From a virus: a stretch of 25,802 nt of DNA. Both the position numbers and the translations under genes were made by a program. This document shows positions 5,956-12,166 of this stretch, piece after piece (the stretch's first letter is position 1; each line of letters opens with the position of its first letter). The notes below the pieces were generated by a model. That model was not told the origin of the DNA. It made no database searches and saw only the letters and a program-made list of their open reading frames with translations. The stretch spans positions 1-25,802 of IMG/VR virus record IMGVR_UViG_3300049718_000394; one strand, written 5' to 3'.

Positions 5956-6194
5956 TTGCCGCCTCCGATCTTGTCAAGCTGGTCGATCTTGTCGAGCTGC
6001 TGCTTGGCTTTGTCGAGGCAGTCGGTGATGGAGCGGCTGATGCCGCTGGCTTTTCCAAGCTCAAAGGCCATTGCTCCAACGGTGTGACCGGCGTTCAGGT
6101 CGATGCGCATGATTCGCGCCATCTGAGCCTTGAGGTCTTCAGCCTGGCTGGCGCTCCGAAGCAGGAATTTGTCGAGGGCGCAAATGTCTCTCAC
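5952..6194 (-). CDS. Small helical early protein, GTG start
   Basis: 80 aa beginning VRDICALDKFLLRSASQAED, mostly helical, ending with a repeat-like LDKIDQLDKIGGGK. GTG 6194 overlaps the upstream stop as GTGA; a second GTG one codon earlier is equally open. GGAGG lies 6-9 nt upstream. The longer open reading up to 6332 is a shadow of the membrane-protein gene. Function unknown. Confidence 0.55.
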   Translation of the reverse strand: MRDICALDKFLLRSASQAEDLKAQMARIMRIDLNAGHTVGAMAFELGKASGISRSITDCLDKAKQQLDKIDQLDKIGGGK

Positions 6195-6349
6195 CACCGG
6201 CCACCTCCAAGCACGCGCTCGACCGCGCCGCCAGGCAGAAAGGCCATAGCAATCGTGATGAAGAGATAAATGGCGGCGAGAATCACGGCCGCCTTGAGTA
6301 GACGGTCTGCGGCGGCGAATTCGAGGCTCCAATCCCGATCTGCTTTCAT
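6191..6349 (-). CDS. Single-pass small membrane protein (52 aa)
   Basis: 52 aa with one strongly hydrophobic helix (about residues 17-39, AAVILAAIYLFITIAMAFL) after a charged N-terminus (MKADRDWSLEF). It starts as ATGA directly on the MuB stop, so it is translated with the transposition genes. In Mu, kil lies just after B, but there is no sequence basis for equating the two. Small size, position and coupling support it being real. Confidence 0.55.
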   Translation of the reverse strand: MKADRDWSLEFAAADRLLKAAVILAAIYLFITIAMAFLPGGAVERVLGGGRW

Positions 6350-7347
6350 GCGACGGCCTCTGCCCTTTCCGCCGCCGGCGCTTTGGTAGCGGCGGCCGCT
6401 TCCGCGATTGCGTTGCGGGCGTCCTCTATCGCAAAAAACAAATTGCGGGCGCTCACGTACTGGAACGGCTTGCGGTCGCGCACAGCCTCGACCGTGGCGT
6501 CCTTGATGCTCTCGGCGATGTCGTCCGAGTACATCGGCCCCAGTTCGGCCTGGAGAATGCTGGATGCCTCGCCGGTGCTGAGGCCTTTGAGCAGGTGTGT
6601 GCGCCGCAGGCGGCTGCGCCACTGTTCCATGCGCCAATCGCCCAACCGGACTGAGAGATCGTGTGACCCGCCCAGCACGACGCCAAAGTACGGCGGCGTA
6701 TCGAGGAGCTGGCGCAGAATCTCCAGCCCGCTCAGGCCCAGGTGCTGAGCCTCGTCCACGATCAGCAGCGTCCGCTGTGTGCCCAGAAAGAAGCGCAGCT
6801 TGCGGAGGAGCTGGTCGATGGTGCCGCGATTGGGAATGCCGGCCTCGGTGCAGCACTCAATCAGAAACGACTGCGGGCTGTGCTCGACGCGGGCATAGAC
6901 ATACACCGCTTTTCCCTCGCTGCTACGGTTGATCTCCTGGGCTACGCGGCGAAAGGTGTAAGTTTTCTGCGTTCCCGGCGGCCCGTCAACGAGAAAGGCC
7001 GTTCCCTGGCGCAGCGCGGCCCACATCGAGCGGCGCACCGCGTCATACTCGGCTGTGTCGTAGTGCTTGCCCTGCACAACCGCGCCGTGCTCGATCTCGT
7101 AGCGGTCGATCACGCCTTTGAGGGCGGCGCGCACGGCCAGCGAGTTGTCTTCCGCGGCATGATGGTCGCCATAGTGGCCCGACAAAAAGACGCGCAAAGA
7201 ACTTGGATTGAGGGTGGCCAGATCCGCCAGCTCCCCGAGTGTGAGGCCGGAGTGGAGCACAAAAGCTCGCGTCCGGCGAATCATCTCCGCATCGCTCGGC
7301 AAACCGAGTGACTTGAGATACGGTTTCCGCTTATAGAGAATGGACAC
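6346..7347 (-). CDS. B: Transposition target-capture ATPase (MuB-like)
   Basis: 333 aa from GTG 7347. MuB is an AAA+ ATPase that coats target DNA and activates and directs the MuA transposase. Residues 30-60 contain an HTH (LTLGELADLATLNPSSLRVFLSG), as in the MuB N-terminal domain. Walker A is GPPGTQKT at 122-129, with Gln where the conserved Gly before Lys is expected. Walker B is LLIVDEAQHL at 194-203. GGSHDL at 226-231 is at sensor 1, and RSRLRR near 244-249 may hold the Arg finger. Start: CGGAGG lies 5 nt before GTG, giving a 17-nt overlap with A; upstream codons to 7419 are open but less well placed. Length fits MuB (about 312 aa). Confidence 0.9.
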   Translation of the reverse strand: MSILYKRKPYLKSLGLPSDAEMIRRTRAFVLHSGLTLGELADLATLNPSSLRVFLSGHYGDHHAAEDNSLAVRAALKGVIDRYEIEHGAVVQGKHYDTAEYDAVRRSMWAALRQGTAFLVDGPPGTQKTYTFRRVAQEINRSSEGKAVYVYARVEHSPQSFLIECCTEAGIPNRGTIDQLLRKLRFFLGTQRTLLIVDEAQHLGLSGLEILRQLLDTPPYFGVVLGGSHDLSVRLGDWRMEQWRSRLRRTHLLKGLSTGEASSILQAELGPMYSDDIAESIKDATVEAVRDRKPFQYVSARNLFFAIEDARNAIAEAAAATKAPAAERAEAVA

Positions 7348-9400
7348 TATTCCTCCGAAGTCGTTCCGCCAAGCGATCGGCTGCCTGGCCCGGTATGAGA
7401 CTGTTTGTTGGTTCTTCATTTCCCGCCTGGAGGTGCGTCGGCTGTGGCCGGTGAACCACCAGGTGGGAGACATCGATGGGGAGGCCGCCGAGTTGAAGCA
7501 TTTGATCGTTTTGCGGGACGTAGCCCGAGCGAAGAACGCGGCGCGAGAGCGCATCGAGCTGGTCGCGTGTTTCGTGGTAGCGGTGTTTGCGCTCGCGCAT
7601 ACTGGCGCCGATGGCAGCTTGTGTCTCCGCGTCCTTGGCCTGGCGCAAGAAGGTCTCCGGCTCCAGATAGGCAAAGACATATCCGTCTTCGTCGATAGCG
7701 GCTATGCGGTCCGTTTCCAGCGGATCGAAGGCCACTGTGACGGTCTGGCCGGTGCGGTTATGCAGCTCGCGGCCGCTCTCCGGGTCCGCCGCGACGTAGC
7801 GGCGATTGAGCAGCTCGATGGAGCACTCGCGGACCATGCGCGTGGTGCGCTCGGTCAGCAGGCAGGCGAGCACGGCAGGTTCGGGAGCGGGCGGCTGCTT
7901 GGTCCAGCGGTGTTGCTCGAAAGCCTCGTTGGGCGTCAAGCCTTCCATGCCGGGAACATCCTTAACGCGCAAGTGATACTCCTGCTCGATCCAGAGCACG
8001 GCGGCGCGGATGAACTCGCTGGCCAAGGGAAGATCGGATTCGTCCGCGCGGCCCTGTGCCAGTAGCTTGTGGTGGCGCGCTAACGCGGCGTGGCAACGGT
8101 CAGGGCGCTGCTCGGGAGTGGGGCCGGTGTAAGTCTTCCAGCGGCGATCAAAGCGCTGGTGCATGGTGTTATTGAATCGCTCGATCAGCTTGCTCTGCGG
8201 GTGGAACTTGATGCAGTAGTCAACCGAGATGCCCAGGCGCGCCAGCACTCCCATAGCCTCGGGCGGAATCTCCGCAACGTTCCACGCGGAACTGTGCGCG
8301 CCCTTGCCGACTTTCTGATAATCCTTGCCGTTGTCGGTGTAGAGCGTGCGCGGCGGTCCGAAGTTCTGAATGGAATGGCGCAGGGTGGTGACGATGGAGC
8401 GCGATGAGCCTGCCTGCGACCAGGCGTAGCCGGTAACCTTGCGGCTGCGCATATCGATCAGCCCGGTAAAGTCCAGGCGCATGTGCTGGCGGTCCTTGTC
8501 GTCGAAGAGGTCATTTTGAACAAGTACGTCGTGGTGAGCGTGATCCGAAACGAGGATTTCGCCGGCTTCGAAGTCTGTGTAGCCACGCCGGATGTAGGGA
8601 GCGAAGATTTCGTCGTATTCGCGCCGGCCTTTCAAGGCCAGCGTGGTCACTGCACCGGGCAGGTTTTCGAGAAAGCTGCGGATGGTCTCGTAGCTGGGCG
8701 GCTCGATTTGCATCTGCTTGGCGCGGCAGTCAACGATCTCCCACGCCATGCGCTTGTTCAGGTGCTCGTTGAGGTAGGCGTAAGTGGCCAGGTCAGCCAG
8801 CTCGGCGTGCTGCTCGCTCTGCGCTGACCAGCGCGAGACGCCCTTGTCGCGGCGCGGCTGATCGGCCAGGGCCGCAAAGCCACCAGCGCGGAAGCGCGCC
8901 AGCCAGAGCTTGAGCGTGCGCTCGGAGACATTGCGGGTCTGTGCGATGTATTGAATCAGGGTTGTTTGCGAGGTGACGGGGCGGCCATCGGCGAGGCGGA
9001 AGGCGGAGAAGCGTTGCGGGTCGGATGCATACTCCAGAACCATCTGGAGGATCTCCAGCCGTTGCTCGGCTTGAGCCTGGGCTTCTTCACTGGGCAGAGC
9101 GATGCGCAGCGTGGCGGCCGGAGCCGGGGCAACATCCGCGAAGAGAGGCCCTTGGATGCTGGAGGTGTGGGCGCGATTGAACTTTGCGCGGATTGCGGCG
9201 GGGAAAGACGCGGCGAGGTAGAGCTTTCCGGCGCGGCCGTTGGCGGTCTTTGTTTCCGACTCGCGTGAGATGATCTCGCCGTTCTTCGCCTTCTCGCGCA
9301 GCCAGCGATCGGTCCAGCCTGTCAGAGCGACGGCTTCTTCGGCGGTGAGCCAATGTTCTTGCGGCGGGGCGATCAAGCAGAGTTGCGGTTGTGCGCTCAT
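7331..9400 (-). CDS. A: DDE transposase (MuA-like)
   Basis: 689 aa, close to MuA (663 aa). It cuts and joins phage ends during integration and replicative transposition. Residues 17-75 are a Mu-type winged-helix domain (WLTAEEAVALTGWTDRWLREK). Residues 145-190 hold another HTH (NVSERTLKLWLARFRAGGFAAL). The RNase H-like core carries the likely catalytic triad Asp286 (LVSDHAHHD), Asp356 (LYTDNGKDY) and Glu407 (SKLIERFNNTMH). The C-terminal barrel (FDPLETDRIAAIDEDGYVFAYLE) follows, then a helical tail of the kind that contacts MuB. GAGG lies about 8 nt before the ATG. The gene is preceded by a 133-bp leader with an operator-like palindrome and followed, overlapping, by B. Confidence 0.95.
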   Translation of the reverse strand: MSAQPQLCLIAPPQEHWLTAEEAVALTGWTDRWLREKAKNGEIISRESETKTANGRAGKLYLAASFPAAIRAKFNRAHTSSIQGPLFADVAPAPAATLRIALPSEEAQAQAEQRLEILQMVLEYASDPQRFSAFRLADGRPVTSQTTLIQYIAQTRNVSERTLKLWLARFRAGGFAALADQPRRDKGVSRWSAQSEQHAELADLATYAYLNEHLNKRMAWEIVDCRAKQMQIEPPSYETIRSFLENLPGAVTTLALKGRREYDEIFAPYIRRGYTDFEAGEILVSDHAHHDVLVQNDLFDDKDRQHMRLDFTGLIDMRSRKVTGYAWSQAGSSRSIVTTLRHSIQNFGPPRTLYTDNGKDYQKVGKGAHSSAWNVAEIPPEAMGVLARLGISVDYCIKFHPQSKLIERFNNTMHQRFDRRWKTYTGPTPEQRPDRCHAALARHHKLLAQGRADESDLPLASEFIRAAVLWIEQEYHLRVKDVPGMEGLTPNEAFEQHRWTKQPPAPEPAVLACLLTERTTRMVRECSIELLNRRYVAADPESGRELHNRTGQTVTVAFDPLETDRIAAIDEDGYVFAYLEPETFLRQAKDAETQAAIGASMRERKHRYHETRDQLDALSRRVLRSGYVPQNDQMLQLGGLPIDVSHLVVHRPQPTHLQAGNEEPTNSLIPGQAADRLAERLRRNSVHSL

Positions 9401-9533
9401 GCTGTCACCTCATCCACCGTCGTGGAGGGCGCAGATCCAATCGTTGCGCCAAATGGAGATACAAGAGTTCCATAAACACTCCGATTGGAGTTTTCGGAAA
9501 CGCGTGTCTGCCCGCTCAATGGTGTCTGCATAA
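9401..9533 (-). promoter_or_regulatory. Transposase leader region
   Basis: 133 bp without a gene, between the HTH gene and A. It holds one perfect CTCC-N4-GGAG palindrome (9479-9490) and a half-site (AAATGGAG, 9451-9458). On the minus strand a weak promoter-like pair, TTTCCG (9495-9500) and TTTATG (9471-9476), is separated by 18 bp with the palindrome between, the same geometry as the stronger early promoter at 10306-10335. The hexamers match the consensus poorly (3 of 6 each), so this is tentative. Confidence 0.35.
9479..9490. promoter_or_regulatory. Operator-like palindrome upstream of A
   Basis: CTCCGATTGGAG, with CTCC/GGAG arms and a 4-bp centre. It is the same 12-mer family as the copies in the repressor/Cro region and lies 79 bp upstream of the transposase start. 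Confidence 0.55.
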
Positions 9534-9959
9534 TTACTTTCTATCCCGGAGAATGATCGACCGCTCAAGAGCCGACATGCTCTCGTCTGCGGCCTTGCGG
9601 GCCAAGTAGGTACGACCCAATTCGAGGATTTCGGCGTCTTCTTTGTCGATTACTGTGAATCCAGCAAGCTCAGCGACACATCGAACGAGCCGCCAATTTT
9701 CAGTGGCAATGCAAAATGCCCGGCTGAAATGTAAGGGAAACCGGTGTTTCTCCATCGCGCCGGAAGTCCAGGACGCGAGCATTCTGTCTGTCACCTTATC
9801 TCCAAGCAAATAAGACATTTCCTCAGCGATCTGCGTGCGACTCTTTTTGGAGGATTTGATCGCCTGAGTGATGATTCCGCGGACCAGGTCGTCGTCGTTC
9901 ATACTGCCCGGCAGCGTGGAGCCGCCACCTGAATCGTTGTGATTTCTTTCTTCGCTCAT
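9534..9959 (-). CDS. Phage HTH protein between Cro-like gene and transposase
   Basis: 141 aa from ATG 9959. Residues 21-60 contain VRGIITQAIKSSKKSRTQIAEEMSYLLG then KVTDRMLASWTSG, an HTH-like arrangement; next come HRFPLHFSRAFCIATENWRLVRCVAELAGFTVI and a helical end with LELGRTYLARK. This architecture is common in prophage genes lying between the regulators and A, and suggests a DNA-binding early regulator or transposition accessory factor in the place of a Ner-associated gene. The upstream ribosome site is weak (ACGAG); ATG 9902 is an alternative. It is 77 bp downstream of the Cro-like gene and probably co-transcribed with it and A. Confidence 0.65.
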   Translation of the reverse strand: MSEERNHNDSGGGSTLPGSMNDDDLVRGIITQAIKSSKKSRTQIAEEMSYLLGDKVTDRMLASWTSGAMEKHRFPLHFSRAFCIATENWRLVRCVAELAGFTVIDKEDAEILELGRTYLARKAADESMSALERSIILRDRK

Positions 9960-10000
9960 TCTCGTAGACGCCCCGGCTAATCTGTTCCAACCTTTGAGAG

Positions 10001-10018
10001 GTGAGATCAACTTCTCAC
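10001..10018. repeat. Small inverted repeat between Cro-like and HTH genes
   Basis: GTGAGA (10001-10006) and TCTCAC (10013-10018) form a 6-bp stem with a 6-nt loop in the 77-bp gap (9960-10036) between two leftward genes. No T-run follows on the minus strand, so it is more likely a processing or attenuation element than a full terminator. Confidence 0.3.
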
Positions 10019-10036
10019 TTAGGAGGTTTTATGCGA

Positions 10037-10237
10037 TTAAGCCGCTTCCCCGGCAACCGTCGCCTTTCGCCCTTTCTTCCGCGCGCGGTCAAACCGCTCC
10101 ATCTCCAAATGGAGCGCATCGGCAACACGCTGCGACTTGTGGAGTCCCAAGTCGACCTTTCGGACATGGCTCGGAGAGACGCCAAGCGTTCGCGCAACGC
10201 GGCTGTACAGCCCGTAATATTTGCCATATTGAGTCAT
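10037..10237 (-). CDS. Cro/Ner-like HTH regulator (66 aa)
   Basis: 66 aa. YYGLYSRVARTLGVSPSHVRKVDLGL (residues 7-32) is a typical phage HTH: helix, LGVSPSHV turn, recognition helix. It is followed by VADALHLEMERFDRARKKGRK with a basic tail. It is the first gene of the leftward early transcript and is divergent from the S24 repressor, the position of Cro (lambda) or Ner (Mu). It would turn down the repressor and/or early promoters. ATG 10237 was chosen because the HTH starts just after it and the upstream reading runs into the promoter; the GAGG lies 12 nt upstream, longer than usual. A CTCC-N4-GGAG palindrome lies inside the gene. Confidence 0.7.
   Translation of the reverse strand: MTQYGKYYGLYSRVARTLGVSPSHVRKVDLGLHKSQRVADALHLEMERFDRARKKGRKATVAGEAA
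10103..10114. promoter_or_regulatory. Operator-like palindrome inside the Cro-like gene
   Basis: CTCCAAATGGAG, CTCC/GGAG arms. It is within the Cro-like coding region, about 200 bp downstream of the early promoter, and may support repressor looping or roadblock. Confidence 0.45.
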
Positions 10238-10261
10238 GGCGCCACAACCTCGGTCATTCGT

Positions 10262-10267
10262 GATAAT
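10262..10267 (+). promoter_or_regulatory. Possible -10 element for repressor transcription
   Basis: GATAAT matches the TATAAT consensus at 5 of 6 positions and would start a transcript about 93 nt before the repressor ATG. No good -35 lies at the right distance upstream, so it would need activation or an extended element. Tentative. Confidence 0.2.
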
Positions 10268-10305
10268 TTGGAGCTTCAAAACTTGTCCCTCGTGGAGATG
10301 GACAA

Positions 10306-10335
10306 ATCGTACTCCGAACGGAGATTGGACGTCAA
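10306..10335 (-). promoter_or_regulatory. Leftward early promoter
   Basis: On the minus strand TTGACG (10330-10335) and TACGAT (10306-10311) are 18 bp apart, fitting sigma-70-like -35 and -10 boxes (5/6 and 4/6). Transcription would start near 10298 and read the Cro-like gene, the second HTH gene and A/B. The spacer contains a full operator-like palindrome, so a bound repressor would block polymerase directly. Confidence 0.55.
10312..10323. promoter_or_regulatory. Operator-like palindrome in the early-promoter spacer
   Basis: CTCCGAACGGAG, perfectly placed between the -35 and -10 boxes of the leftward promoter. It is 20 bp from the next copy (10344-10355), about two helix turns, permitting cooperative binding on one face. 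Confidence 0.65.
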
Positions 10336-10343
10336 CAAGAAAG

Positions 10344-10355
10344 TTCCAATTGGAG
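10344..10355. promoter_or_regulatory. Operator-like palindrome at the repressor ribosome site
   Basis: TTCCAATTGGAG; the GGAG end probably also serves as the ribosome-binding site of the repressor (ATG at 10367). A protein bound here could control repressor expression, suggesting autoregulation. Confidence 0.55.
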
Positions 10356-10366
10356 AGAAAAATCTT

Positions 10367-11026
10367 ATGCGCGCGCAGATCGGGAAGCGTATGCAAGAAA
10401 CGCGTTCCAGATTAGGCTTGACGCAAGAGCAGATGGCTCAATACTTTAGCGTCCAAACAGCGGCCTACGGCAAGTGGGAAACGGGGATGAACTTCCCGCG
10501 CGGGACAGTGTTTGCAACGCTTGCTCGTCTGGCTCCAGACGATGAAAAGCCCTTCTGGCTCCAATTGGCGGGTCTCCAACCGGAGCAAAGACCCAAAGAA
10601 GATGAACTCCGAACCATTCCTTTTTTTCAAGACGCTCTCGCCGCCGGAATACCCAGAGAGGTAAGCGATTGCGAGATGCGAGCGCCGCTCGTCCTTCCTC
10701 GCGCGTGGTTGCCGGGCCCAGGAAATCTAGTCGCCGTTTGTGTGCGAGGTGATTCCATGGCCCCAATCGTGCTGGACGGCTATATTGTGGTGATCGATAC
10801 CCTCCAGCGGGCACCGGAAAGGCTCGCGGGCCGAATGGTGGCTGCCCGCGAGGGCGATGGCGTAACCATCAAGTGGCTAAGGAAAGATGGCGACACATTC
10901 TTTCTGGAAGCCCAGAACATCTCGCGCCGCCACCAGGTACGCGTCCTCCGTTCAGATGGAGATTTCTCTATCATCGGCGCGGTCGTAAAGCTGATTGGAG
11001 ATGTTCCGAAGCTCGGAGTGGGATAA
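10367..11026 (+). CDS. CI/LexA-like prophage repressor (HTH + S24 peptidase)
   Basis: 219 aa from ATG 10367. Residues 4-45 form an HTH of the XRE/CI type (GKRMQETRSRLGLTQEQMAQYFSVQTAAYGKWETG). The C-terminal S24 domain has the nucleophile in RGDSMAP (Ser130) and the general-base Lys in VTIKWL (Lys169). An Ala-Gly pair in the hinge (LAAGIP, Ala93-Gly94) is the expected self-cleavage site. The protein therefore should be cleaved when RecA is activated, inducing the phage. The start was chosen because the HTH begins just after it and GGAG lies 11 nt upstream; a longer in-frame reading to 10001 would run through the promoter. It is divergent from the Cro-like gene. No terminator separates it from the genes at 11064. 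Confidence 0.88.
   Translation: MRAQIGKRMQETRSRLGLTQEQMAQYFSVQTAAYGKWETGMNFPRGTVFATLARLAPDDEKPFWLQLAGLQPEQRPKEDELRTIPFFQDALAAGIPREVSDCEMRAPLVLPRAWLPGPGNLVAVCVRGDSMAPIVLDGYIVVIDTLQRAPERLAGRMVAAREGDGVTIKWLRKDGDTFFLEAQNISRRHQVRVLRSDGDFSIIGAVVKLIGDVPKLGVG
10559..10585. promoter_or_regulatory. Operator pair inside the repressor gene
   Basis: A perfect copy CTCCAACCGGAG lies at 10574-10585 and a near copy CTCCAATTGGCG (last arm imperfect) at 10559-10570, 3 bp apart. They lie in the HTH/linker-coding part of the repressor and could be an internal binding cluster. Coding constraint (LQLAGLQPEQ) may explain part of it. Confidence 0.35.
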
Positions 11027-11063
11027 GCGTGGCTGTAGCTCTACATCAGAAAGTGAGAACGTG

Positions 11064-11303
11064 ATGGCAAAGTGCAATCTGTGCGGCGAATGGGCGGGTC
11101 TTGGTTCGAGTGAGCATCCGTTGTGCCGCGAAGCTGTTGATGCCGGCAAGCCGCTGCCAGATGGCCGGGGCCTTGCGTCCACGGCGCGAGCTGTTCCCTT
11201 GCCGTTGACGCCCCGGAGCATCTTCTGGGCAATCTTCGGCGCGCTGTGGGCCTTTTCGGTATCGGCGGGAATTGTCTACGCTCTCATCCGGGCTATTTCC
11301 TAA
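11064..11303 (+). CDS. Small Zn-knuckle membrane protein
   Basis: 79 aa. The N-terminus MAKCNLCGEWAGLGSSEHPLC has Cys4, Cys7, His18 and Cys21, a likely zinc knuckle. One hydrophobic helix fills the C-terminus (about residues 53-76, IFWAIFGALWAFSVSAGIVYAL). It begins 37 bp after the repressor stop, with no terminator between, and a weak ribosome site (GTGAGAACGTG). It lies just upstream of an adenine methyltransferase. In Mu and many relatives a small zinc protein, Com, precedes a DNA-modification gene and activates its translation. This protein has the position and zinc motif of Com but adds a membrane helix that Com lacks. A simple zinc-membrane protein of unknown role is the safer reading. 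Confidence 0.6.
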   Translation: MAKCNLCGEWAGLGSSEHPLCREAVDAGKPLPDGRGLASTARAVPLPLTPRSIFWAIFGALWAFSVSAGIVYALIRAIS

Positions 11304-11356
11304 GCGCCTTTATCTTCGCCTTGTGTTCGCCTTTGTTCCGAGCTATGCTCGGAAGC
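11304..11356 (+). promoter_or_regulatory. Translation-control hairpin of the methyltransferase
   Basis: 53 bp between the Zn-knuckle gene and the methyltransferase. TTCCGAGC (11336-11343) and GCTCGGAA (11347-11354) form a perfect 8-bp stem with a 3-nt loop, ending 2 nt before ATG 11357. The only ribosome-site-like bases (GGAAGC) lie in the stem, and an alternative ATG (11345) lies at its tip. Three CGCCTT repeats (11305, 11317, 11328) precede it with spacings of 12 and 11 nt. The structure would hide the start until something opens it. Confidence 0.55.
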
Positions 11357-12166
11357 ATGAATTCCCCCTTCGCGTGGCCTGGCGGAAAACGAGCGTTGCA
11401 AAAGACTCTCCTCAGCCTGATTCCTGAACACAAGATTTATGCTGAGGTCTTCGCCGGCTCGGCAAAGCTGCTCTTTGCCAAGGAGCCGGCCAACCTTGAG
11501 GTGATAAACGATCTCAACGGTGATCTCATCAATTTTTTCCGCGTTGCGAAGCATCGGCCATCTGAGCTGGCCGAGCAGTTGCAATTGGACTGCATCCACG
11601 CCGCCCGCTTTCGAGAGCTGCGGGCAAAGAAAGAATCGGCAAACGAGATCGACCGTGCGCTGCGTTTTGCGTACTTGGTCTGGTATTCATTCGGCGCGAA
11701 AGGGGAACATTTTGCCAGTAGCTCGGCTCGCAGCCCAAATTCCAAGCGGCCACTGAGCCGGGTGCGCGATCTGCTGGGAGCCACAGCCGAAAGGCTTGCA
11801 GCCGTGCTGATAGAGCAGCGGGACTTTGCGGAGATCCTCGCGAGGTACGATTCAGCGGAAACGTTTTTCTATCTTGATCCTCCCTATGTTGCCTTCCAGC
11901 CGAACGGCAGGTATGAGCCGTTGTCGAAAGAGCGCCGCGCAGAGATGTTCGCGCAGCTCGCCGAGATCAAGGGCAAGTTCCTGATGAGTTTCGATGATTC
12001 CGCTGAGATTCGCTCGCTGGCGCGAACGTACAGTTTTAAGACGCGACGCGTTGGAGTGGTTTATACAATATGCGGCGCGGCCCGGCGCACGGTGTCTCCC
12101 GAACTGCTGGTCGCCAACTACGCGATCAGGAACACGACGCGGATCATTCCAGCTATCACACCTTAA
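11357..12166 (+). CDS. D12-class N6-adenine DNA methyltransferase (Dam-like)
   Basis: 269 aa. Residues 5-11 FAWPGGK match the AdoMet-binding F.G.GK-type motif that opens D12 (MTase_D12/Dam) enzymes. Residues 29-42 (AEVFAGSAKLLFAKE) fit the second binding loop, NDLNGDLINFFR (51-62) fits the next, and the catalytic DPPY is at 174-177 (FFYLDPPY). It adds a methyl group to N6 of adenine in DNA; the recognition site cannot be read. No restriction partner is present, so it probably protects phage DNA or affects regulation. I chose ATG 11357 because D12 proteins start two or three residues before F.W.GGK; ATG 11345 would add four residues. The start lies just after a hairpin. Confidence 0.85.
   Translation: MNSPFAWPGGKRALQKTLLSLIPEHKIYAEVFAGSAKLLFAKEPANLEVINDLNGDLINFFRVAKHRPSELAEQLQLDCIHAARFRELRAKKESANEIDRALRFAYLVWYSFGAKGEHFASSSARSPNSKRPLSRVRDLLGATAERLAAVLIEQRDFAEILARYDSAETFFYLDPPYVAFQPNGRYEPLSKERRAEMFAQLAEIKGKFLMSFDDSAEIRSLARTYSFKTRRVGVVYTICGAARRTVSPELLVANYAIRNTTRIIPAITP

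Noticed and set aside
7340-8065. Long plus-strand open frame opposite the transposase
   Set aside because: It is the antisense of a clear DDE transposase; no ribosome site or family features.
10015-10227. 70-codon minus-strand frame in the Cro-like region
   Set aside because: Shadow of the Cro-like gene in another frame; the HTH is only in the frame ending at 10037.
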